Below are positions 23,070 through 30,305 of a stretch of 34,615 nt of DNA, piece after piece; position 1 is the first letter of the stretch; the number at the start of each line of letters is the position of its first letter. The position numbers and the translations under genes are program-made. Location: assembly GCA_900316235.1 (NCBI GenBank), contig ONCC01000032.1:1-34615 (forward strand), read 5' to 3'. Below the pieces are notes generated by a model, which worked only from the letters and a program-made list of their open reading frames with translations, was not told the origin of the DNA and did no database searches. The stretch is from an uncultured Bacteroidales bacterium (GTDB lineage: Bacteria; Bacteroidota; Bacteroidia; Bacteroidales; P3).

Positions 23070-24044
23070 TTAGATTATAATCGCTTCGGGGTCGAGGGCG
23101 ACGCCGAATTTCTGTTTCACATCTTGCTGGATGGCTTGCGCCAGGGCACGGACTTCGTCACCGGAGCAGCCGTCAGCATTGTATAGGACGAGGGCGTTCT
23201 TCGGCCAGACCCCTGCCCTACCCTGCGTGCGGCCTTTCCAGCCGGCCTTATCAATCAACCAGCCCGCCGAAAGCTTGTATCCGCCGGAGGCGGGGAGACT
23301 GTGGGCGTCGGGCATGTCGGGATATTCAGCTTTAAGGCGTAGGTAGGTGGATTCGTCGACGACGGGGTTTTTAAAAAAGCTGCCAGCGGAGCCATGCTCT
23401 TCGGGACGCGGGAGCTTGCGCCAGCGCACTTCCGTGATGGCCTCGCGCAGCTGTTGCGCGGTGTCGTGCGGCAGACCTTCGAGGGCCTTGTAGCTGAGGT
23501 TGGGGACAAACTCGCGGCTCAGGCGGTAGGTGACGCGGAGGATGAGGTAGCGGCCGGGATGGTGCTTGAAGAAGGAATCGCGGTAGGCGAAGTGGCAGTC
23601 GGCATTGCTGAAGGTGCAATGGCGACGCTCCTGCAGGTCGTAAGCCTCGACACTCTCGATAAAGTCCTTTGCCTCAGCGCCGTAGGCACCCACATTCTGC
23701 ACCGCAGAGGCTCCCACGGTGCCGGGAATAGCCGAGAGATTCTCAAGGCCATAAAGTCCGTGATCGAGAGTCCACTGGATGAGGTCATCCATCACCATGC
23801 CTCCCCACGCGGTGACAAGTGTATTAGAGTAACTGAGTGACTGAGTGACTGAGTGGCTGAGTGTGATGACGGTGCCATCATAATCCTTGGTAAACACCAT
23901 ATTACTTCCGGCACCAATCACAAGCACATCGCCTTCCAGCGGCGGCATTTCGTCGCCCGGCTCAATCATCACCAGCCGCCGTGCTTTCACGTCGATGCCG
24001 AAGGTATTGTAGGGCTTGAGGGATATGTTCTCGTAGGTTTTCAT
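23070..24044 (-). CDS. murB: UDP-N-acetylenolpyruvoylglucosamine reductase MurB
   Basis: NADPH- and FAD-dependent reduction giving UDP-N-acetylmuramate in peptidoglycan synthesis. 324 aa with NTFGIDV, the FAD-binding VIGAGSNMVF, YGLENLSAIPGTVGASAVQNVGAYG, AYRDSFFK, catalytic serine region GSAGSFFKNP and the late glutamate in LDPEAIII, matching the longer type I enzyme. Between GSNMVFTKDYDGTVI and the next strand, residues 61-71 (LSHSVTQSLSY) are encoded by an 8-nt tandem array. The start overlaps the MATE stop by 4 nt, so it is the last gene of the ileS operon. The stop codon abuts the right end of the GxxExxY unit. Confidence 0.96.
   Translation of the reverse strand: MKTYENISLKPYNTFGIDVKARRLVMIEPGDEMPPLEGDVLVIGAGSNMVFTKDYDGTVITLSHSVTQSLSYSNTLVTAWGGMVMDDLIQWTLDHGLYGLENLSAIPGTVGASAVQNVGAYGAEAKDFIESVEAYDLQERRHCTFSNADCHFAYRDSFFKHHPGRYLILRVTYRLSREFVPNLSYKALEGLPHDTAQQLREAITEVRWRKLPRPEEHGSAGSFFKNPVVDESTYLRLKAEYPDMPDAHSLPASGGYKLSAGWLIDKAGWKGRTQGRAGVWPKNALVLYNADGCSGDEVRALAQAIQQDVKQKFGVALDPEAIII
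23832..23863. repeat. 8-nt tandem array (ACTGAGTG) x4 in murB
   Basis: Three exact ACTGAGTG units and one GCTGAGTG. With an 8-nt period each unit is read in a different frame, yet the gene stays open. Confidence 0.9.
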
Positions 24045-25471
24045 TGCTCGTTATCTTTGGGGCCGAGTTCTTTCTTGGGTTTGCGGATGGGAGGTACATA
24101 GTCCATGCGGAAGACCTGCCGGTGGGTCAGCAGCAGCACAGCCGAGAGGGCAGCGCCGAGGACATCGCAGATGGCGCAAGCCTGCCAAACTCCTGTGACG
24201 CCGTCTCCGTGGTTGAAGTCCATCAGCAAGTCGGGCAGGATGAGCGATAAAGGGATGAGGAAGATGACCTGACGCGAGAGGCTGGTGACGATGGCTATCC
24301 AGGGCTGGTCGATGCTCTGGAAGAGCTGCGAGTTGGTGACCGTGAAAGCTATCAAGGGACAGAAGACCAGCAGGTAGCGCAATGCTGGCCCGCCCATGGC
24401 GAGGATTTCAGGCTCAGAATTGAAGCATCCAATGATGGTGCGCGGGAAGAGGAGTGCCGAGGCGGCACCCAGGATGCCGATGAGGACACAGACTTTCATA
24501 GTGAGGATATAGACCTCGCGCAAGCGGTCGTTGCGGCGGGCACCATAGTTGTAGCCCGCGATGGGCTGCATGGCCTGACAGAGCCCAAGCAGCACCATGA
24601 ATATCAAACCCATGTAGGAGTTGGCGGCACCATAGACCGTCATGGCGTCGTCGCCGCCGAAGCGTATCAGCTGACGGTTCAGTATCGCCACCACGGCGAA
24701 GGCCGCAAAGTTCATCGAGAAGGGGCTGATGCCGATAGCGAGGATATTGCGGAAGATATAAAGTTTGGGAGCCCACGCATGACGCTTGAAGCGGATGAAG
24801 GACTTAGGCTGCACGAAATGGAGCACCGCCACGGTGGCCGAGGCTGCCATCGAGAGGGTCGTAGCCCAGGCTGCACCCTTCATACCCCACCCCATCTCGC
24901 TGATAAAGATGAAGTCGAGCAGGATATTAAGCACAGCTCCTCCCACCATAATCCACATGCCTTTCATAGGATAGCCCGACGAGCGGATAAGACCTACAAG
25001 ATTGTAAGTCACCGTCAAGAGGAACATGCCGGGGAGGACGATGTACATGTACTCGCAGGCGGCGTCGATCACCTGCTGCGACGCACCGTCGGCGAAGAGG
25101 TTGATGATGGGATGCATCCAGAGATAGCCTCCCACCACAAAGATGAAACCGAACAGGAAAGTGAGGAGCATACTGTTACCCAGTATTTTCTCTGCCCACC
25201 GCACATCCTTGCGGCCCAGCACAATACTCATGCGGGCTCCCGAACCGGCACCCACCAGCGAGCCGAAAGCATGGATGATGTTCATCAGCGGGAAGGTGAT
25301 GGTCAGGGCCGCCAACAGCATCTTGCCGTCGTCGGGACTGTTCCCCAGGAAGATACGGTCGACAATATTATATATGGAGGTCACCACCTGGCTAGCCACC
25401 GCCGGCAGCGCATACTGCCACAACAGTTTCCCCATGGGCTTGGTTTCCAGTTCGCGAATGTCGTTGTCCAT
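24041..25471 (-). CDS. MATE family efflux transporter
   Basis: 476 aa integral membrane protein with about 12 hydrophobic segments. The MATE/MatE pattern is clear: LLWQYALPAVASQVVTSIYNIVDRIFLG at the N-terminus, ALTITFPLMNIIHAFGSLVGAGSGARMS, then the repeated half NRQLIRFGGDDAMTVYGAANSYMGLIF and GLCQAMQPIAGYNYGARR. It would export cationic drugs, metabolites or other small molecules in exchange for Na+ or H+; the substrate is not predictable. It starts 1 nt after the M20 peptidase stop and overlaps murB by 4 nt. Confidence 0.93.
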   Translation of the reverse strand: MDNDIRELETKPMGKLLWQYALPAVASQVVTSIYNIVDRIFLGNSPDDGKMLLAALTITFPLMNIIHAFGSLVGAGSGARMSIVLGRKDVRWAEKILGNSMLLTFLFGFIFVVGGYLWMHPIINLFADGASQQVIDAACEYMYIVLPGMFLLTVTYNLVGLIRSSGYPMKGMWIMVGGAVLNILLDFIFISEMGWGMKGAAWATTLSMAASATVAVLHFVQPKSFIRFKRHAWAPKLYIFRNILAIGISPFSMNFAAFAVVAILNRQLIRFGGDDAMTVYGAANSYMGLIFMVLLGLCQAMQPIAGYNYGARRNDRLREVYILTMKVCVLIGILGAASALLFPRTIIGCFNSEPEILAMGGPALRYLLVFCPLIAFTVTNSQLFQSIDQPWIAIVTSLSRQVIFLIPLSLILPDLLMDFNHGDGVTGVWQACAICDVLGAALSAVLLLTHRQVFRMDYVPPIRKPKKELGPKDNEQ

Positions 25472-25472
25472 A

Positions 25473-26759
25473 TCACTCTTTTATCCTATTTTTAAGTGCC
25501 ATCAAAGCATTGTAGGCGATGAGGCCATTGGCCAGCTCGAGGCTGCGCTCGTCGACCATGAGGTTGGGACGGTGGAGGTTACTGAAGGGTGTGCCGGGTT
25601 CGTGGATGCCGATACGGAAATAACAAGCGGGAATCTTCTGTGCGAAGAAGGCGAAGTCCTCGGCGGTCATGCGGAGGTCGAGCCACTCGACGTTCTCCTC
25701 ACCGAGGAAGGCGCAGGCGTTGTCGTGCACCTGCTGAGTACAGGCATCGTCATTGAAGACATAGGGGTAGCCATAGTCGATGAAAAGGTCACATTCGGCA
25801 CCCATGGCCTCGGCCACGCCGGTGCTTATCTTGCGGATCTTCTCGTGGGCCTCGAGGCGCCACTTCTCGTCGAAGGTGCGGATGATACCCTCCATCTTCA
25901 CCGTGTCGGGGATGATGTTGGTGCGGCCGCCCACCTCCTGAATCTTGCCGATGGTGAGCACCGTGGGCATCATGGGGGCGGCGTTGCGGCTAACCACCTG
26001 CTGCAGGGCGATAACGATATGGCTGGCCACCACGATGGGGTCGACGCTCAGGTGCGGCGTGGCACCGTGGCCGCCAAGGCCTTTGACGGTCCAATAGAGC
26101 TCGTCGGTCGAGGCCATATACTTGCCCTTGCGCATGCCCACCTTGCCGAAGTCCATCTCCGGCAGGCAGTGGAAGGAATAAATCTCGTTGGGCGTGATTT
26201 CGTCGAACAGTCCGTCCTCCATCATCATGCGGGCGCCGCCGGGGTATTTCTCCTCGCTGGGCTCGAATATGAACATCAAGGTGCCGCTGAACTGGTCTCG
26301 CAGTTGTATGAGAATCTTGATGGCTCCGAGGAGCGAGCAGGTGTGCATATCGTGCCCGCAGGCGTGCATCACGCCGGGCTTCTCGCTGGCAAACGGCAGA
26401 CCCGTACACTCCGTGATAGGCAGGGCGTCATAATCGGAACGCAGGGCCACGCAGTATTGTCTTATCTCCTTATCTCCTTGTAGGGGCGTACCCCCGTGTA
26501 CGCCCTTGCCAGATGCATTGATTTCTGTGGGCGTACACGGGGGTACGCCCCTACCTTCCAGCATCGCCATCACGCCCGTCTTGCCTATCCCCGTCTTGGG
26601 CTCCAGCCCCATGGCACGCAGCCGTTCGGCCACGAACTCCATGGTGCCGTACTCCTCCTGCGAGAGGTCGGGGTGCCGGTGCATCCAGCGCCGCCACTCT
26701 ATCACCTCCTCGCGCTGTGCATGCGCCAGCTGCTTGATTCTATCTATCAGGTTTTCCAT
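25473..26759 (-). CDS. M20 amidohydrolase with in-frame palindromic insertion
   Basis: 428-aa zinc amidohydrolase of the M20D group (N-acyl-amino-acid / hippurate hydrolase-like): RRWMHRHPDLSQEEYGT at the N-terminus, metal ligands in MHACGHDMHT, EPSEE and MTAEDFAFF, and the dimerisation-domain block GLGGHGATPHLSVDP. Residues about 69-101 between AMLEGR and YCVALRSDYDALPI are extra compared with the family: 69-94 are encoded by a perfect 26-bp inverted repeat with a 23-nt spacer (75 nt, 25 codons) and 95-101 by a TTATCTCC-type short repeat. The reading frame and all catalytic motifs are intact. The start codon overlaps the ileS stop by 1 nt (TAATG). Confidence 0.93.
   Translation of the reverse strand: MENLIDRIKQLAHAQREEVIEWRRWMHRHPDLSQEEYGTMEFVAERLRAMGLEPKTGIGKTGVMAMLEGRGVPPCTPTEINASGKGVHGGTPLQGDKEIRQYCVALRSDYDALPITECTGLPFASEKPGVMHACGHDMHTCSLLGAIKILIQLRDQFSGTLMFIFEPSEEKYPGGARMMMEDGLFDEITPNEIYSFHCLPEMDFGKVGMRKGKYMASTDELYWTVKGLGGHGATPHLSVDPIVVASHIVIALQQVVSRNAAPMMPTVLTIGKIQEVGGRTNIIPDTVKMEGIIRTFDEKWRLEAHEKIRKISTGVAEAMGAECDLFIDYGYPYVFNDDACTQQVHDNACAFLGEENVEWLDLRMTAEDFAFFAQKIPACYFRIGIHEPGTPFSNLHRPNLMVDERSLELANGLIAYNALMALKNRIKE
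26480..26554. repeat. 75-bp palindromic element inside the M20 gene
   Basis: 26480-26505 and 26529-26554 are exact inverted copies of 26 nt (GTAGGGGCGTACCCCC... against its complement), with a 23-nt spacer. The element is 75 nt, so insertion keeps the frame. Next to it (26462-26479) is TTATCTCC twice. Confidence 0.93.
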
Positions 26760-29700
26760 TAAGCTTTCGCTATCTTAATCATCGTGTTCTGCCCGTCGAG
26801 GAGCTCGATGGGGGTGCCGCCTTCCACGGAGGGGACGAGGGTGAGGCTGGTGCAGAGGGTCTCGGTGCAGATGTAGTCGCGGTGGGCGTTGATGGCGCTG
26901 TCCCACTCGCCGCTCTGCAGCTCGACAACAATACGGTCGGTGACGTCGAACTGTTCCTTGCGGATGTTTTGGATGCGGTTGACCAGCTCGCGGGCGGTGC
27001 CTTCGTTGATGAGCTCGGGGGTGAGCTGTATGTCGAGGGCCACGGTGAGGTTGCCGTCGTTGGCGACGACCCAGCCGGGGATGTCCTGCGTGGCAATCTC
27101 CACGTCGCTGATAAGCACTTCGCAATCCTGACCTTCGACACTGACCACGCAGCGTCCATCGGCCTCGAGGGCGTTGATCTGCTGCTGGCTGAAGGCCATG
27201 ATGGCGGCACCGAGGGCTTTCATCACCTTGCCATAGCGCGGGCCAAGGGTCTTGAAGTTGGGCTTAATCTTCTTGACGAGCAGGTCGTTGTCGGCGGCGA
27301 GGAATTCAATCTCTTTGACGTTGAGCTCGGAGCAGATGAGGTGCTGCACCTTCTCGATCTGGGCCTTCATGTTCTCGTCGCGCACCGGGATGACAATCTT
27401 CTGCAGCGGCTGACGCACGCGGAGGTTGCTCTTCTTGCGCAGGCCGAGGACCATGGAGCAGACCTTCTGGGCCAGCTGCATGCGCTCCTCGAGGGCCTTG
27501 TCGACCATCTCGGCGTGGTATTCGGGGAAGCCGAGGTGATGGACGGACTCGACATCGTAGCGCTTGGTGACGGCGTTGAGGTCGAGGAACATGCGCTCGC
27601 TGAAGAAGGGGGCGATAGGCGCCATAAGACGGCTGAGGGTCTCGAGGCAGGTGTAGAGCGTCTGATAGGCACTCTTCTTATCATCGGTGATCTCACCGCG
27701 CCAGAAGCGGCGGCGGCAGAGACGCACATACCAGTTGCTGAGGTAGGCATCGACGAAGGTGCCGATGGCGCGGCCGGCGCGGGTAGGCTCGTAGTCCTCC
27801 ATGGCGTCGCCGACGGTCTTCACCAGCGTGTTGAGCTCGGAGAGAATCCAGCGGTCAATCTCAGGACGCTCCTTGATGTCGAGGTCCTTCTGGCTGTAGT
27901 CGAAGCCGTCGAGGTTGGCATAGAGGGCGAAGAAGCTGTAGGTGTTGTAGAGTGTGCCGAAAAGTTTGCGGCGCACCTCGTCGACGCCCTCGACGTCGAA
28001 CTTCAGGTTGTCCCACGGCTGACTGTTGGTGATCATGTACCAGCGGGTGGCGTCGGGACCGTACTTGCCGAGGGTCTCGAAGGGATCGACGGCGTTGCCG
28101 AGACGCTTCGACATCTTGTTGCCGTTCTTGTCGAGCACGAGGCCGTTGGAGATAACGTTCTTGAAGGCCACGCTGTCGAAGCACATGGTGCCGATGGCGT
28201 GGAGCGTGTAGAACCAGCCACGGGTCTGGTCGACGCCCTCGGCGATGAAGTCGGCCGGGAACTCGGTGGGCTTCAGCTCGCCGCCCATGTAATGAATTTG
28301 GGCGTAAGGCATGGCGCCGCTGTCGAACCACACGTCGATGAGGTCCGGCTCACGGCGCATGGGCTTGCCACTATCGCTGACGAGGATAACATTGTCGATA
28401 TAGGGGCGATGGAGGTCAAAGTCTTTGTAGTCGCCAGCGTAGGGATTGGAGGCCATGAGACCGGCCTTGACGGCCTTCTCGATTTCGGCGCTCAGCTCCT
28501 TCACGCTGCCGATGCACTTCTCCTCTTTGCCGTCCTCGGTACGCCAGATGGGCAGCGGGGTACCCCAGTAGCGGCTGCGGCTGAGATTCCAGTCGACGAT
28601 ATTCTCCAGCCAGTTGCCGAAGCGACCGCTGCCGGTGGCTTCGGGCTTCCAGTTGATGGTCTTGTTGAGTTCTATCATGCGGTCCTTGAGGGCCGTGGTG
28701 CGGATGAACCAGCTGTCGAGGGGGTAATAGAGGACGGGCTTGTCGGTACGCCAGCAGTGAGGGTAGCTGTGCGTGTGCTTCTCGCTCTTGAAGAGCTTGC
28801 CCTGTTCCTTGAGCATGATGACCAGCTCCACGTCGAGGCTCATATCCTTCTCGCCCTTGGTGGGGTCGTAGGCGTTCTTGACGAACTTGCCGGCATATTT
28901 GCTGTATTCTTCCACATCGACGTTGGCCTTCACCCATTCGGGGTCGAGGTCCTCGACGGTGGCGAAGCGGCCCTGCTTGTCGACCATGGGCAGCTGCTTG
29001 CCGTCGCGGTCGAAGAGCAGCAGGTCGCCGATGCCGGCCTTCTTAGCCACACGGGCGTCGTCGGCACCGAAAGTGGGGGCGATATGCACGATACCGGTAC
29101 CGTCCTCAGTGGTCACATAGTCGCCCAGGATGATGCGGAACGAACCCTTATCGCTCACCTCGGTAGGTTTCACCCAGGGGATAAGTTGCTCATAGTGCAG
29201 ACCCTCAAGGTCTTTACCCTTGCACTCGCCGACAATCTTGTATTCCGGCGACTTGCCCTCGGGGAACATCGAACCCACCAGTGCCTTGGCCATGATGATG
29301 CGGCAGGGCATCTCCTTGTAGGGGTGGGTGGTCTCGATGGTGACATAGTCGATATTGGGACCCACGCAGAGGGCGGTGTTCGAAGGCAGTGTCCACGGCG
29401 TGGTAGTCCAAGCAATAGCGTAGGTAGGCATGTCCTTAAGGTCCTTAGCGTCCTTAAGGTCCTTAATCTTGAACATGGCGACACAAGTCGTGTCCTTCAC
29501 ATCGCGGTAGCAGCCGGGCATATTCAGCTCGTGGCTCGAGAGTCCGGTGCCAGCGGCGGGCGAGTAGGGCTGGATGGTATAACCCTTGTAAAGCAGGCCC
29601 TTGTCGTAGAGCTTCTTCAGCAGGAACCACAGGGTCTCGATATACTCGTTATTGAAGGTGATATAGGGGTTCTTGAGGTCGACCCAATAGCCCATCACGC

Positions 29701-30106
29701 GTGTCAGCTCGTCCCACAACTCTTTGTACTTCATCACCTCCTCGCGGCAGGCGCGGTTATAGTCGTCGACGCTAATCTTCTTGCCGATATCCTCCTTGGT
29801 GATGCCGAGGTTCTTCTCCACGCCAAGCTCCACGGGCAGACCGTGGGTGTCCCAGCCAGCCTTGCGGTCAACGAGGTAGCCCTTCTGAGCCTTGTAGCGG
29901 CAGAAAACATCCTTGATGGTGCGGGCCATCACGTGGTGGATGCCAGGCTTGCCGTTGGCACTCGGAGGACCGTCATAAAACACATAGGCAGGATGCCCTT
30001 CGGCCAGTTTCTGGCCTTTCTCGAAAGTCTCGTTCTCCTCCCAGTAGCGGCGTACATCCTGGCCAATCTGGGTCAAATTAAGCTGCTTATACTCGTTATA
30101 TTTCAT
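26759..30106 (-). CDS. ileS: Isoleucine-tRNA ligase
   Basis: 1115-aa class I aminoacyl-tRNA synthetase. The HIGH-equivalent is PGIHHVM (about residues 54-60) after YVFYDGPPSANGK, and the KMSKS loop is NKMSKRLGNA near residue 665. AWTTTPWTLPSNTALC and GTGIVHIAPTFGADD belong to the editing domain, and RYWGTPLPIWR and DVWFDSGAMPYAQ are typical catalytic-domain blocks. The length and motifs fit the long, eukaryote-like IleS clade. Just before the editing-domain block, residues 214-225 (KDLKDAKDLKDM) are a perfect 9-nt tandem array that most relatives lack as I recall them. First gene of a tightly packed operon with the M20 peptidase, MATE and murB. Confidence 0.97.
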   Translation of the reverse strand: MKYNEYKQLNLTQIGQDVRRYWEENETFEKGQKLAEGHPAYVFYDGPPSANGKPGIHHVMARTIKDVFCRYKAQKGYLVDRKAGWDTHGLPVELGVEKNLGITKEDIGKKISVDDYNRACREEVMKYKELWDELTRVMGYWVDLKNPYITFNNEYIETLWFLLKKLYDKGLLYKGYTIQPYSPAAGTGLSSHELNMPGCYRDVKDTTCVAMFKIKDLKDAKDLKDMPTYAIAWTTTPWTLPSNTALCVGPNIDYVTIETTHPYKEMPCRIIMAKALVGSMFPEGKSPEYKIVGECKGKDLEGLHYEQLIPWVKPTEVSDKGSFRIILGDYVTTEDGTGIVHIAPTFGADDARVAKKAGIGDLLLFDRDGKQLPMVDKQGRFATVEDLDPEWVKANVDVEEYSKYAGKFVKNAYDPTKGEKDMSLDVELVIMLKEQGKLFKSEKHTHSYPHCWRTDKPVLYYPLDSWFIRTTALKDRMIELNKTINWKPEATGSGRFGNWLENIVDWNLSRSRYWGTPLPIWRTEDGKEEKCIGSVKELSAEIEKAVKAGLMASNPYAGDYKDFDLHRPYIDNVILVSDSGKPMRREPDLIDVWFDSGAMPYAQIHYMGGELKPTEFPADFIAEGVDQTRGWFYTLHAIGTMCFDSVAFKNVISNGLVLDKNGNKMSKRLGNAVDPFETLGKYGPDATRWYMITNSQPWDNLKFDVEGVDEVRRKLFGTLYNTYSFFALYANLDGFDYSQKDLDIKERPEIDRWILSELNTLVKTVGDAMEDYEPTRAGRAIGTFVDAYLSNWYVRLCRRRFWRGEITDDKKSAYQTLYTCLETLSRLMAPIAPFFSERMFLDLNAVTKRYDVESVHHLGFPEYHAEMVDKALEERMQLAQKVCSMVLGLRKKSNLRVRQPLQKIVIPVRDENMKAQIEKVQHLICSELNVKEIEFLAADNDLLVKKIKPNFKTLGPRYGKVMKALGAAIMAFSQQQINALEADGRCVVSVEGQDCEVLISDVEIATQDIPGWVVANDGNLTVALDIQLTPELINEGTARELVNRIQNIRKEQFDVTDRIVVELQSGEWDSAINAHRDYICTETLCTSLTLVPSVEGGTPIELLDGQNTMIKIAKA
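29432..29467. repeat. 9-nt tandem array (GTCCTTANN) x4 in ileS
   Basis: Four plus-strand units with invariant GTCCTTA and two variable bases, 36 nt, coding IKDL-KDA-KDL-KD on the minus strand. Confidence 0.92.
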
Positions 30107-30129
30107 ATACTTTATTATGATACAACCAC

Positions 30130-30149
30130 TTGACGGCGCTTCCCGTCAA
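30130..30149 (-). other. Hairpin in the ileS 5' leader
   Basis: TTGACGG and CCGTCAA with a 6-nt loop, preceded on the minus strand by eight T. It lies between the -7 element and the ileS start. Its role is unknown; it is not a T-box. Confidence 0.45.
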
Positions 30150-30161
30150 AAAAAACAATTG

Positions 30162-30169
30162 CAAAGATA
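30162..30169 (-). promoter_or_regulatory. -7 element of the ileS operon
   Basis: TATCTTTG on the minus strand, about 55 nt before ATG 30106. It is divergent from 30200-30207. Confidence 0.7.
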
Positions 30170-30199
30170 TAAAAAAAAATAGAATAATGAAAAACTTTG

Positions 30200-30207
30200 T
30201 ATTTTTG
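30200..30207 (+). promoter_or_regulatory. -7 element of the large surface protein gene
   Basis: TATTTTTG followed by GCAA, 98 nt upstream of ATG 30306. Confidence 0.65.
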
Positions 30208-30243
30208 CAATTTCATTTCGCATCCTCACCTTACTCACAACCC

Positions 30244-30299
30244 ACTGATCACTAAACACTAAACACTGAACACTAAACACTGAACACTGAACACTCATC
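30244..30299 (+). repeat. 7-nt tandem array in a 5' leader (6 good units, 2 degenerate)
   Basis: ACT(A/G)AAC repeats six times without error at 30251-30292, flanked by the degenerate units ACTGATC and ACTCATC. It fills most of the untranslated leader of the surface-protein gene. Confidence 0.92.
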
Positions 30300-30305
30300 A
30301 TAGAT

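Larger units (their letters stand above)
22431..23072. mobile_element. Candidate small element carrying a GxxExxY gene, with inverted ends
   Basis: The 26-nt segments 22456-22481 and 23024-23049 are inverted copies with 25 of 26 matching. Further out both sides hold another ACGACAA copy and AT-rich sequence in mirrored order, extending similarity to about 50 nt. Just inside each arm is a 10-bp hairpin with a 3-nt loop: 22484-22506 and 22999-23021. The only gene inside is the GxxExxY ORF. No transposase and no clear target duplication are visible, so mobility is inferred from symmetry and composition. Confidence 0.5.

Noticed and set aside
23832..23863. Tandem arrays read as possible CRISPR
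   Set aside because: Units are 7-11 nt, directly abutting, without spacers, and there are no cas genes.
26882..30133. 1083-codon plus-strand frame opposite ileS
   Set aside because: Antisense shadow caused by strong third-position GC bias; no domain resemblance, while the minus strand is a clear IleS.
30130..30149. ileS leader hairpin as T-box riboswitch
   Set aside because: Far too short, no T-box sequence or specifier loop, and T-boxes are not expected in Bacteroidota.
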